Assembly (NCBI GenBank): GCA_030765055.1
Contig: CM060947.1
Coordinates: 64,758,656 to 64,822,655 of the forward strand
DNA: 64,000 bases
Reading direction: 5' to 3'
DNA from: Mantis religiosa
Taxonomy: Eukaryota > Arthropoda > Insecta > Mantodea > Mantidae
The notes beneath the pieces are model-generated. The model ran no database searches. It worked only from the letters and a program-made list of their open reading frames with translations, and was not told the DNA's origin. Position 1 is the first letter of the stretch. The number at the start of each line of letters is the position of its first letter. Positions 10,898 to 21,029 of this stretch are shown here, in pieces. A program made the translations under genes and the position numbers.

Positions 10898-11126
10898 TTA
10901 CGTCCTCCAACGTTAAGTCATATCGGACGATGAATGGAATGGGTGAAAAGATGCTCAAATGAGCCCAGGGTCCATAGAGCTTAGAGTTACCCGACATTCG
11001 TCTTTCAGGATAAGGGAAGATCCCGGAAAAATCCTTATCCAAGTAACTCACCCTGACCGAGATTCGAACTCGCGAGCTCTGGTACGTGAGGCACACATGC
11101 CACCACCACGCTACCGAGGCGGGCTG
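10820..11126 (-). repeat. tRNA-derived SINE, family A (copy 3), nested
   Basis: Minus-strand family A SINE: head at 11126-11040, body, then CAACGTTAAGTC complement at about 10905-10920, and a tail that has become a (TA)n run. Flanked by the 10-bp direct repeat TCTCGGCGGT (10810-10819 and 11127-11136), so insertion boundaries are exact. Both small open frames at 10893-11150 are this SINE. Confidence 0.9.
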
Positions 11127-11139
11127 TCTCGGCGGTGCA

Positions 11140-11540
11140 TGGCAGGATGATATGCTCTGAGGAAAACTACTTCCTTCTCCGGTAGGTCAGCAGCCGGCCT
11201 TAGCTCCTCTGCTGGGACCATTTCGGGACCGCCAACCAGGGACCTTTGGAGCTCGTATCGCCTGCCTGGGGGCATTAGGGCTTGGCTGCTGGGTTCGTTG
11301 CCATCCCGCTGAAGGGGAGCGGGTTAGTTGTCCTGACCTGTCGGGGGAAGTCTCTATTTAAGTAAACTGTACGGACCCTGCCCTCTGTACTGTCGTGGCT
11401 CCTTGAGTCAGCTGCTCGCTATCTCCTTCCCCTCATCGTTCCTCCCGGGGGTGTCCTCACTTGGGGGCATAGGAACAAAGGGCCCAGCATGGTGGCCTAC
11501 GTACCGAATCCCCTCCGTAATGAAATCCCAATCCCAATCC
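11140..11540. other. GC-rich block of unknown origin
   Basis: Clearly richer in G and C than the surroundings, with motifs such as GGGACCGCCAACCAGGGACC and a short CCCAATCCCAATCC repeat near 11529. No open frame with family motifs. It may be the unrecognised 3' body of the family B SINE or the 5' region of a retroelement. Confidence 0.4.
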
Positions 11541-12779
11541 CCCTATACATAGGCCCAGAGGAGTAACATGATACCGTATAAACCTCTTACCACTTGAAAT
11601 CAATAACTTACGCCAAAATTCTCGAAACAAATATATTTTTGCCATTAAACCCTATTGAGTGTAGGCACGCAGCAATAGCTTTCAGGCTATTCCAGCTCCT
11701 AGCTCGGTCGATCGGTATATGTACGTACTTCTACTTACGCTGAATAGATGATATATTAGTTATTAGACTGTCATCATTATCTGTAGATAGATGGCAAATC
11801 CTATACTACTAAAATCTACCAATTTTACATTTCTGCTGTTATAGATTTAAGTTGCAACTTTGGGTAGTGCGATTAAATATTCAATCCTCCATTATCTTGG
11901 CGACTGAGAAAAAGTATGAAAACAAACAAAACACTGTCAGATTGGTCAACCCACGGTATTTGAATCCAGAACCCTTAGAATGTGAGCTACCTCCTGATAC
12001 ATATCTTTTAATTTCTCAAATTTGTTTCATAAATGCAACGTGAAAATGTAAACAAATTATCCTGGCTTCCATTTGCTACAGCAATATTCGAATTCTTCTA
12101 CAGACAGTCTGGCACTAATAACTGCACCCCAGCAGGGGACGTATCTAAAAACTGCTGAACTGGATTAACACTTTGTACCTGATTGGTCTGAGTTGAGGTC
12201 CACAACTGATGTAGGCGGCAGTGGGGCCAACTTCAGCGATGCAGAAAATATTTCCGCATCAGAAGACCAATGAACACGAACGGATGCTCTTGGAACCAAT
12301 AACTATTTACTGCGTGCCCTTTCTGCCGTGTCGCTCCTCACTTTAACTCTATTTTGGGACAAAGGGCTAGTAAATCCTCCAATATAGCATGTAATCGCTG
12401 TACGGATATTGGCGTATACATTATAGTCATAGAAGTAGATGCAAATACGGCTCTTCTTTTGTTTATTTGAAACTATTCACACTAATGGGATTATTTTTCT
12501 ATTTCAGACATTTAATGCATTAAATTTTTGCAAGAAATTTTATTTCTGCTACGCGTGATAAAACAAATTAGAAAGCTACGGCATAAGCGTAAAAATTCAG
12601 TTTATTGGTTCAAAAGAAAATGTGATATAGTTTTAATGAAATTAGGAAATTTCTTTATACAGCGCTACAATTTCAAAAATATTTTATCAGCATGATAACT
12701 AATAAAGAAGAAAATATATTTTTAGGTTGTCTTTACTTTCAACCAATCATGATGATCACAAACACCTTCTGTAAGTCAC
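11541..12779. other. AT-rich DNA, nothing recognised
   Basis: No supported gene or repeat. Confidence 0.55.
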
Positions 12780-13074
12780 TTATGCCCGATTTCACCAACA
12801 GATGTTAAAATCGACGTTAACAAATGTAACGTAACAATTATCACAGCACTAACACTAGTGTTAAACTTCTTGCATTTCACCAACCTGTTTTCTGAAAATG
12901 TTAACAAACCTGTGTTAATGCCAAGAAACTTGTAAACATCACAGCTATAGAAGCCTATGGATGAGTTGTATTATTTTCTGAACGCACTGCGATGCGCTTT
13001 TGTTTTCATTTTCGTCTGTACAAATGGCGGATAAACAAAACCATAAATAAAGCCGTGAGACAAATTTCTCATGG

Positions 13075-13287
13075 ATGGAGAAAGAATTGTTAATTGAATT
13101 GGTAACGAAGTGTAAGGATATCGTTGAAAATAAGAGGACGGATGCGGTGAATGTAAAAGAGAAAGATGTCACGGGGAAAATATTGGAAACGAATTTAATT
13201 CAGATGCATGTGTCACTACCACAAGCACCAAACCACTTGTCAGTATTACATAAATTTAAAACGAGGTGCGAAGGAAAAGTGACTTAA
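13075..13287 (+). CDS. Myb/SANT-like DNA-binding protein of Harbinger (partial ORF)
   Basis: A 70-codon frame beginning MEKELLIELVTKCKDIVENK. In Harbinger elements the second ORF is a Myb/SANT-like (trihelix or MADF-type) protein that helps the transposase bind DNA and enter the nucleus. The seen pattern (helix LLIELV-KCKDIVENKRTDAVN, later HLSVLHKFKTR) fits that family, whose usual Trp at the first helix lies just upstream as SWME (about 13068-13079). The frame ends in the duplicated segment, so the C-terminal two-thirds is lost. Probably non-functional; the ATG may also be internal. Confidence 0.65.
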   Translation: MEKELLIELVTKCKDIVENKRTDAVNVKEKDVTGKILETNLIQMHVSLPQAPNHLSVLHKFKTRCEGKVT

Positions 13288-13587
13288 ACGTTACAAGACG
13301 GGAGGTGAACAGTGTATTAACCACATAATTCAGTGAATTATAAAATTTCGAAGTTATTAATACTTGAAGCAGAGGCGAGATCGGCATATTCCTTTATATG
13401 CATATTCTAACTCATTATGACGTAAATTTAAAACGAGGTGCGATGGACAAGTGACTTAAACGTTTCAAGAAGGGGGGTTGACAATGTATTATCCACATAA
13501 TTCAGTGAATTATAAAATCGCAAGGTTATTGATACTTGAAGCAAAGGCGAGGTCGGCATATTCCTTTTGATGCATGTTCTAACCTCT
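13250..13587. repeat. Internal tandem duplication, about 172 bp, in Harbinger
   Basis: TAAATTTAAAACGAGGTGCG begins both copies (about 13251 and 13424); each continues through CACATAATTCAGTGAATTAT and GGCATATTCCTTT. The two copies differ at about one base in ten, so the duplication is old. Confidence 0.85.
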
Positions 13588-13687
13588 CTTGTACTTCCGC
13601 AGTAACCTTCATAGCAACTTGTTTCGACAGTCTATATCTCTGTAGAAAATTTTCTTCGGATAGCTCCTCAAAATAATTTCTCCTCAT
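13480..13687 (-). pseudogene. Harbinger transposase N-terminus
   Basis: From ATG at 13687 on minus: MRRNYFEELSEENF, then QRYRLSKQVAM and QERLEHAS, intact for about 41 codons; a one-base frameshift follows and the frame continues as SPLLQVSITLRFY and NYVDN. This is the helical N-terminus seen ahead of the DDE nuclease in HARBI1-like transposases. The nuclease is absent. The part after the frameshift is also present in the second copy of the internal duplication (about 13416-13300). Confidence 0.75.
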
Positions 13688-13937
13688 GGGCCGTACTCTA
13701 TTACGAATGCCATTTAGACGGTCTTAAATATAGCAAATCGACAACAACAGCTGAGTTCATGGTCGCCATCTTGACTATTTAAAATTGTTAAGGACTTAAC
13801 ATCAGAAATGCGGCCTGTTAGTTTAGCAAGAGATTTAACACATGTGTTACGCTAACACTTATTGGTGAAATGCAATTTTTGTTTTAACTGTTGCTGAACT
13901 CGTGTTAAACCTTAACATCCGTTGATGATATCGAGCA

Positions 13938-15185
13938 TTAATATGATTCGGTGTTTTCCTTCTTTTAACCTGATTGTTTATGGAGAAAATCTGAGGATAA
14001 AAAGCATACTGTAGTTTTCTGCCAAAGTGCACTAGGTCACCTCTGCAGTAGATAAATCAAATGGCCACTCCGGCATAATCAAACATCCTTGTGGAATAAA
14101 TATTTTATTAATAGGAAGAAACTGGTTTTCTTATGATAATACATGGACTATCACTTCAATGTTTTCCCGCAACAAATGAAGTAGTTGCTAAATACATTTT
14201 CCCTCAACGATAAAGCGTCACAATTTTATCTGGGAATGATTGCTTTGAGCAATGGGGTAAAATCTGCTTATTGTTTTCAATAAATCTGCAAAGGATTTCA
14301 GATATTTATGCACCAGTGATATATTTATATAAAACAAAAACATGTATTATTACATAAATTAGCTTTTTGTGTAAGCACTATAAAGAAAATTATGTCAACA
14401 TGTTCCAAACATCAAAAATAATTCCCTCAGCAGAACTTTGCTTCACTTGGACAGTGTTTCGGTAGTTCTTTTCTCAAAAATTTCTTTGTAGTGGTAATGC
14501 TTAAATCCTACATATTAAATACATTTAGTGACAAATAGTACCTATATTTTCAATCTTCCAGCTTCATTAAACAAAAAGATATTTATATCCTTTAATATTA
14601 ACCAAGAAGATAAGCTATACGGTTGATCCGGAAATTGTGGAACTATATAAAACTCATAATTTATTTCAAATTGTGCCAATATCCCTTTCAAAGCCATCTT
14701 TTAATATTCGTTTGAATTTATTATTTCTTTTTCTTTTTATTTAGTTCTTTAATGCCTTGTTCAAAGTTTTCATGCGATTTCACGGAAAGATAATGCAACT
14801 CCAAGCAAGACGCTCATAAAATGCCAAATATCAATTCGGTTTCCTCAATCATTTCTATCCTGTAACGAAATTTGTAATGAAAGGATTTTTACAAAGTTAT
14901 ACACCGATAAGATCAAGTAAAAAGAAAAATAAATGTTTGTAAAAGTTTTCAAAAGCTACTTGAAAATGAAACCACAAAGGCTATCCAGTTATACGACTGT
15001 ATCTTCACTTGTTTTAAGTTCCAGTGAATTCAAACAGCATAGGTACCTGGCACTTCACAGTATAAATTCGGATTTACACTAATGTGTATTTCGATTGCTA
15101 GGCATGTTACAGTGATTCCACGTCAGGATTAAAACAGATTGTAATATGTTGACACTGATAATGAAAGTGGGATCAATGCTCAAGA
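13938..15185. other. AT-rich DNA, nothing recognised
   Basis: No gene or shared repeat seen. Confidence 0.55.
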
Positions 15186-15385
15186 ATGTGGCTCCACGGT
15201 AAAGCGTGGGAAATGAATTCGGGAAATCCCTAGTTCAATTCCCGGCCACAGTCCACTCCTACCTTGTATTTTAATTGGTTTGCCGGTCGGTAGGCGCATG
15301 ATTCATTCTTCTTCTTTTTCTTCTTACAACCTTCTTCCAGGTTTCGTGGCTTTTGGTGGTGCCAACAGATTGCAAGGGTGCTAGC
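15186..15385 (+). repeat. tRNA-derived SINE (family E)
   Basis: The head at 15188-15250 closes like an acceptor stem (TGTGGCT with GGCCACA) and carries A-box-like GGCTCCACGGTAAAG and B box AGTTCAATTCCC. The body has GGTTTGCCGGTCGGTAGG, resembling 1685-1710 and 30770-30800, then a TTCTTC-rich stretch. Too short for a tRNA and lacking a clear anticodon arm. Confidence 0.6.
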
Positions 15386-16030
15386 TCATATACCGAAATT
15401 AAAGGATTGCAATAAGTAAAGAATCATGATTGATTTCAAAGAACTCTTGTATCTTTGTGAAACGCTTGCACGTGCAGTTGAGTTGTTTTAACAAAAGAAA
15501 CGTGAGAAAGAGAGTTGCTTAGCAAAAGGTTCTAAAGGAGTAACACTTGACTCCATTTGAATAGGTATTCTTCGGATCCTTAATAATGGCATTGCCGAGA
15601 ATAATAATCACAATCGACAAAATACTCACAAAGGGAATCTTTGTGTGAAAATACAGGGCTTCCAGAAGTGAAAGTTACACACCCACACGCAGCTATGCCA
15701 AATAAGGACACAGTCCGCGGCGTGAAGCCGATTAAGGCAGTCCTATTTTTTTTTATCTTGTTCGAAGGCAGACCACAATCTGTCGGTTCATACGTAAATA
15801 ATTAAGTATTATCGAGTAATAAGCATTCCACCTACAGTGACTCTAAACAGTGATATATTGGTAACCCTTGGTCAGCAGCTTTGAGTTTGATGTGATGATA
15901 TAAAGAAGCAGTCATTAAGTCAGTTTGAAACGGGAATTCCAGTGTCATTAGTACTATCGTTACTCAAACATATCCTTACATACCCTGAGAGTGTCTCTTT
16001 GCTCTGCCTTTAGCCACCATTTGTTATTGC
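15386..16030 (+). mobile_element. LTR of an LTR retrotransposon, decayed (copy 1)
   Basis: Shares order and phrases with 27635-28345: TACCGAAATTA near the start, AAAGAATCATGAT, TTCTAAAGGA, GTATTCTTCGGATC, GGCGTGAAGCCGAT, TATCGAGTAATAA, GGTAACCC and GGAATTCCAGTGT. It has one copy of the 27-bp unit (15712-15738) where the other LTR has about five. The right end is degraded near 16030 and no primer-binding site or gag is seen, so a solo or truncated LTR. Confidence 0.7.
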
Positions 16031-17528
16031 TTCACATAGGAAAGAGTGAGGGTGCTGTTTTTTTTCTTTTTTTTTCCTTTTTTTTTTGTAATTTTCTCTA
16101 CATACTTCCAATAATAATCCCTACTTTCACTGAAATCCCAAGTTATTAGAAAGCACTTAATAGTGCAGTATAGAAGAGGATTCCTTAGTTCCCGGCTTCT
16201 CTATAAGCCTATGTTGAAGCACTTATTTTAGATAAAATTTCATTGAAAATTATTAAAATAAATAAATACGTTATAGCAGAAAATGTTAAAAAAGGAACAT
16301 TTGAAAATGAACCACTGATTGACGAGTTAAAAGCAAAGAAAAACGAATATTATTAATTATTTTAGAAGTGATAATATTATTGTAAATTTTAAAGAATTAT
16401 TGTTTTAATATTACATTTGTTTAGAATGGCTCAAAGGAAAATATTAAAATATTACGAAATATATTCAGTGAAATTATGACATGGATCAATTGAAATATGT
16501 TGATTTGCCATAGCAACGACAAGGCCAATAAATTGGGCCATGTGTTCCTTTGACATTTACTTTATTCTTACAGCGAATAGATTATAGTTCAGATTATATG
16601 CATTTGTATATGAACTTTCATCAGATCCAGATGAGCATCGAAAGACAGGGATAACAGAAATATGAATTGCACTTGGGGGATATGGTTTATTACGGTTTTT
16701 TGAATATTTAATAGGAATTGGAATAATATTTAATATATTTTGATTATCAATCAAAATGTCATCTGCCGCTCAAATATTAAGCTATGCATACAAGTTGGTG
16801 CCACGTTCATATGCAAAGGAAAAGGGAATGTAAGACAAACAGTAGTTGGAATACTAGAAAGCACTTACATCGTTTACTGTGGACTGCGAATCATGTTTGG
16901 CCTTTTGTTAGTTCACATGAGTTTGACAAAGATGAAGGCGTGGGACAGACCTGAGATCGCCACAGCAGAGCCGATATCGTACGATTTACCCTCTGCATGA
17001 GAGCAGCGTACGGAACTATGAGCTACTCCAGGATCTCTAAAGTATTATTTCCCAAAAGGAAACGCTCAAGATCCTCTCATTCAACTAATATTCTCATCTC
17101 ACTTTACCATCGGAGGTAACGGACTCCATCTTCTGGATGCCTTTACTCAGAAATGGGTTCAGTTGTCTTTTGCCACTTGAATGCCATAAACTATATGGGA
17201 AGCATTAAAAACCACGCGACGAAACTAGTAAAGAGTGGGGATTGTGCGTGGAAGCAACGGTTTAGAATTTCGTTACTAACATAAACCGCTGTGCACGATT
17301 TCCGTGCAGACGACTGCACATATATCTGTACAGAATATACCTAGTCCCGGTGCACAGCAGTGGAGTCCATGTGACAGTGGTACACCAGTGCAGAAATAGG
17401 CGACAGTGTTGTGAAACACAGACGCAGTAGTTTATTCTGCCTAAATCAATACACACAGACATTCTGAAACAAGACTTTGTGTTGATACATGCGTTACAAC
17501 TAATTTAAACGCTTTCCCCACATAATAA
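16031..17528. other. AT-rich DNA with a T-rich tract, nothing recognised
   Basis: A T-rich tract sits at about 16058-16091. The 86-codon frame at 16740-17000 shows no known motif and no conserved neighbours; I do not call it. Confidence 0.5.
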
Positions 17529-17904
17529 TTAGCCGAGAAGACAAATACGCTGGCGGTTGTGCCGGCTCATTAGCATCTTACTGGTGGTTGCTGCGGAAAA
17601 TGATCGTAGTTTGTTTCTTCTGTTGCAATGACGAGCAGACTGTCTTCTGTTTGCACTCGTGTGTTTCCATTGTTGTAGGAAAAGTTTCCGCCGCAGGGGC
17701 GCTAGTAACGTACAAAGAAACAGAACAATTACGATTCTCCGTTTCCATTCTTGTTCTCCCCATCCCCTGCAGCCATCGCTTGAGGCCTGCAGCAGAAGGG
17801 TGAGGCACAATGATGATGAAAACGCCCGCAGGAGGTCTCTGCTGTCACTCACGGAAGCTCAATCTTCTCCCTCTCTCGTAAAAAAGAGTGTAGAGTCTTC
17901 CTAA
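17529..17904. other. GC-richer patch with open frames on both strands, unassigned
   Basis: Several overlapping open frames of 71-107 codons occur on both strands (17529-17852 minus, 17588-17904 plus), which is what reduced stop frequency in GC-richer DNA gives. No family motif, splice signal pair or repeat match was seen. Could hold part of an exon or an unknown repeat. Confidence 0.35.
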
Positions 17905-18867
17905 CCATCGGGTTTTGCGTATTTTAGTATTTGTTGAGCGCTTATTCTTTTTTCCTTTCATCTCTTTGAAGACACAAAAATCTTGAACCTCACATAGTAT
18001 GTAATTTTAAGAACATGTGTTTGCTTTCCTCCTAGTTTGTCTTAGACATTTTCTTTTCACAATAATATATTCTCATCTTATACTATCATAGACAACTAAG
18101 TTTATAAGCGAATTGACCAGCTAGACCAGCAAAATTAGCTCTGAAGACAAAATTTCTAAAATTCGGTGCTGATTTAGATGAAAAGAAAAGGACAGTCTAC
18201 TTCACCAACAATTAAGGATACCCTAACTATTTCACTTACATGTAAATCTGTACTTTCTTTTCTTTGTGATATTCTCAGGTCACCACGTAAATGCCGAGAT
18301 AGTTCCGCATTTAACATGATCTTCCTTGTCCATGAATTAACCTTCCGTCGGTCGCGGTGCATCCAGAAAGCACCAGCCATCCGTCTTTCTCACACCGCTT
18401 TCAGGTTTTTGACTTTTAAATGCCACTGCTCTCATTACCTTCTTGCCTAAATAGTCGTTATAACTGGGGTATACGTACTGCGAATTTCAGCATTTGCATC
18501 CATTGGAGGCCACGCGACCAAACGCATCCATTCTCACTACATGTCTGCAACACGCAAGATAGATGATCAAAGCAACTCAAATGACTTAGAATTAGCTGTC
18601 CGTTTATTACAGATCCACGATGTCGATGTAGGGCAACCAGATGAACAAGAGAAGAAGACTTGGTACAGATGCAGATAAGTTTCTACCTGAGAGAACAGAA
18701 CGAAATGCTCACAGAGGAATGTGATACAGAAGGTGAACTTATTATTTGAGGTGCCTTACTCTAGTTAGAAAGGAATGTAAATACAAGGTAGGGAAAGCAT
18801 TGTGAACAGAGTTACAAGTTCGCATAACCTATAGGAAACGCAAAAACTATTTATGCTTGAAACATTT
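17905..18867. other. AT-rich DNA, nothing recognised
   Basis: Complementary open frames near 18174-18450 have no motif. Confidence 0.5.
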
Positions 18868-19200
18868 TGCATTTTGCCATGATGGTCAACTTCCGAAAAT
18901 TGGCTCTATGGTCGTTTTCAAAACAATGCTCTGCCAGCCCAGACGTCTCAGGTTGCATTAAACGAATGCTCCGTTCATGTTCGATTATTCTAGTAGTGAG
19001 GCCTTTCCGGTTTGTCCTATATACGGTGTCCTACACTCACAGGGAATGCGGTACACTCCTGGAACGAGGAAGTCCAGTTTGTCTTTCACTGGTCTCAACA
19101 AATGTTTAATACTCGGAGGTGGCTTGTGGATGATCCTGATGTTGTATTTGGCGAGAATTCTGCTGATTCTGCTGATTCTGCCGGATAAATTTCCGGAATC
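18868..19200 (-). pseudogene. Penelope-like element, GIY-YIG endonuclease domain (inverted part)
   Basis: Penelope-like retroelements encode a reverse transcriptase followed by a GIY-YIG nicking endonuclease. The minus strand here has the linker IRIIHKPPPSIKHLLRPVKD, then GVYRIPCEC and YIGQTGK (about 19030-19000), the GIY and YIG halves with the CxC-type cysteines. A frameshift follows, after which the next frame gives TTRIIEHERSIRL and GLAEH, the conserved Arg-containing helix and the Glu/His region, ending at IMAKC (about 18875). The C-terminal continuation is not on this strand; it is on plus from 19186. Upstream RT is missing. Confidence 0.85.
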
Positions 19201-19350
19201 GACTATCTTGGTAAAATGCAACAGTTACTGGGAGCGGAGAATTAAGGAGACTTTGGCGATTTTCTCTGAAAGGAGCACGCTTAGTCGTGATGCTGGATTT
19301 CAGTTCAGCTCCTCTTGGAAACCGGCCTTAAAATGGAAATCCGTCGAATT
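19186..19350 (+). pseudogene. Penelope-like element, C-terminal end (direct part)
   Basis: The plus strand starts at about 19186 with a second version of the same region (KFPESTILVKC) and goes on to NSYWERRIKE, SRDAGF and SSSWKPAL, the usual C-terminus after GIY-YIG. About 33 bp here (19186-19218) is an imperfect inverted repeat of 18870-18902. So this piece abuts the 5' side of the inverted domain rather than following it. A longer open frame on plus (18977-19411) includes antisense of the inverted part and is not a real protein. Confidence 0.8.
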
Positions 19351-19558
19351 AAAAAGCAAAGATCAATACAGTTTGACAATCAAGTTAAGTAGTTACGTTT
19401 CTTTGACATAATTTTATAAACTCAAGCCATCTCCTGACCTTACGTTTAATTTACTGAAAACAGTCTTTTGTTCAGTAATACGAATTTTGATAGTGCTTTG
19501 TCTTTGTTTATAGTCGTGTTGTATCCAGTGATTCATTAGAGGTTATAACATTTTATAA

Positions 19559-19604
19559 ATATCGTGATGATGGGAGAGATGTACGCTCTCGAAACGTTGA
19601 TATC
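19559..19604 (+). ncRNA. Hammerhead-like ribozyme motif (degenerate) of the Penelope-like element
   Basis: Order seen: ATATC (19559-19563), GTGATGA (19564-19570), hairpin GAGAG/CTCTC (19574-19578, 19586-19590), GAAA (19591-19594), CGTT, then GATAT (19599-19603) which pairs with ATATC. This is the layout of a type-I hammerhead: helix I, CUGAUGA core, helix II, GAAA, cleavage site. Hammerheads are known in Penelope-like elements. The core has GTGATGA in place of CTGATGA and helix III is almost absent, so activity is doubtful. It lies about 210 bp downstream of the C-terminus on the same strand. Confidence 0.45.
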
Positions 19605-19610
19605 TAATCA

Positions 19611-20027
19611 TCTGTTCACCTGGCTGGCTGCCCGAGAACAAAGTGAATGTGACCAATTGTGTAATTAAAGCAGTCAGCATTAATATTGCAACACCCAAGA
19701 TGTAAGTTGTACATAGTATCAATACCCGATAAGTTTTCTGTCTTTCCTACGCTGTCGGAACCCCAAAACATCAAACTGTTTCCTTCCTCTTGAGCAACAG
19801 ACATCAGCGCGGTGACGTCACACGCTTCCTGCCTTTCGTTCTGGGGCATTTTTTGGCGGTTAGAGATTACGGAGCTGACGTCACACCGCCACTATCTGTC
19901 TTTCCCTAATTTATCTTTTGGTTTACTGCCAATGGGAACTTTGGTGTCCATTTCTAAACAAATAACCTTCATTAACTTATTTCGGAAATGAAATGTGAAG
20001 TGTTTAACGCCCGATTTTACTACATAC
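19611..20027. other. Nothing recognised
   Basis: Perhaps the 3' flank of the Penelope-like element; no motif seen. Confidence 0.45.
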
Positions 20028-20235
20028 GCCACCGCAGGCGGTGACACTGATGATACATGAGATGAAGATGGAGCACCGATGGAATGAGATAGCGGGGGAA
20101 ACCAGAAGTCCCGGAGAAAACCCGCCCCAGCACCGTGTTGTCCACAACAAATCTCACTTTGCGGTCGCCTGGGATCGAACCCTGGCCGCCTTTGTGAGAG
20201 CCAAGCGGTCTAACCACTGAGCCACGGCGCGGCCA
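20028..20235 (-). repeat. tRNA-derived SINE (family D, copy 1)
   Basis: On minus the head reads GCGCCGTGGCTCAGTGGTTA (A box), then CAGGGTTCGATCCCAGG (B box, about 20182-20166) and a body with CGGGTTTTCTCCGGGACTTC. The related head at 33262-33190 begins GCGCCGTGGCGTAGCGG. The open frame at 20020-20217 is this SINE read through. Confidence 0.8.
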
Positions 20236-21029
20236 ACTTATTTCCGAAAAAATAAATACATTCTAAGAGTTTCACTCGTCGATACATGGCAGCGTTGCTG
20301 AGCTAGTATTTCATTGATAAACAACGTAGAATCTGACATACTTCATAAACGATAGAATGGGCAGCTAGAAGTAACATTTTGTTTTAGAGATAACTAAGCT
20401 GAATGTTCAAGCTTAGGTTGAAGTGTGACTAACGAGTAAATAGAAACATGATAATTTAAATTTTAGAATTTCCTTAGCTCTGTAATTGTTTATTATTGAG
20501 AATTAATACAGCAATACTTCTCAGTACGTCGATACTCATTAATTTGGAGAGTACGTTCCAGCTCACACTCTAGGATAAAGCATGTTCCAAAAATGAATAC
20601 CATTTGTAAATATAGCAGCTTATATGTGTTCAGGTAAAGTGTAAATATGCCTGACATTTCCTCACCATCTTTACCTGAATTTATAGCGGCTACCATTCCA
20701 AGGAGAAGATAAAGGTCGCAGGTAGCCATGCCACAGAAATGCGTTAAGGTGCTTAACAACTCCAAAGTTCAATGAACGACTCGTTGATAAAGCAGCCACC
20801 AAGTGTTCACACTACTGCTCTGTCCTTTGAGCAAGAATACGTCATACACCATAAACCCTAGAAGCACAACTGAGAGCCAAAAAGTAAACAGAACAAAAAT
20901 CAAATGATTGAAAGGAAATGGTGGTACAGAAGTAAACATCCCAGCAATTGCCTACTATCATGAGAGCAAGCTAATGACAGGGCGGCAATGACAGGGGTAA
21001 GGATATATAAACATAAACTGAAGAGGTCA
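20236..21029. other. AT-rich DNA, nothing recognised
   Basis: The 90-codon minus frame at 20493-20765 has no recognisable domain. Confidence 0.5.

Larger units (their letters stand above)
10588..11200 (+). repeat. tRNA-derived SINE, family B, split by a family A SINE
   Basis: The tRNA-like head has ACGGCTAAGGCGGTTTCA (A box) and GCCCGGGTTCGATTCCCA (B box, about 10640-10657); the body continues with CCCCGAATTTTCTGCCCTTC and CATTTTATCTCC as in the copy at 49701. It is cut at 10819 and continues after 11127-11136; the 10-bp repeat TCTCGGCGGT on both sides is the target duplication of the inserted SINE. The 3' limit is uncertain because the DNA beyond about 11140 does not match the other family B copies. 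Confidence 0.7.
12783..13937 (+). mobile_element. PIF/Harbinger element with both ends and TTA target duplication
   Basis: Terminal inverted repeats TGCCCGATTTCACCAACAGA (12783) and, on the minus strand from 13937, TGCTCGATATCATCAACGGA; the flanks are TTA at 12780-12782 and 13938-13940, the 3-bp duplication typical of PIF/Harbinger. Subterminal DNA is rich in TTAAC-type motifs. At 1155 bp it is too short for an autonomous element: it keeps a Myb/SANT-like ORF on plus and the transposase N-terminus on minus, converging, but no DDE catalytic core. An internal segment is duplicated (13250-13587). Confidence 0.88.

Noticed and set aside
15188..15250. Functional tRNA gene
   Set aside because: Only 63 nt with no clear anticodon arm; it heads a SINE body.
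17529..17904. Gene in the GC-richer patch
   Set aside because: Four frames on both strands are open at once and none carries a recognisable motif.
18868..19350. Simple in-place inversion of part of the Penelope-like element
   Set aside because: The overlap of about 33 bp between the two parts is not expected from plain inversion; twin-priming-like or two insertions fit better.
18977..19411. 144-codon plus-strand open frame
   Set aside because: Its first half is antisense to the GIY-YIG domain; only the part from about 19196 is a real (transposon) coding remnant.
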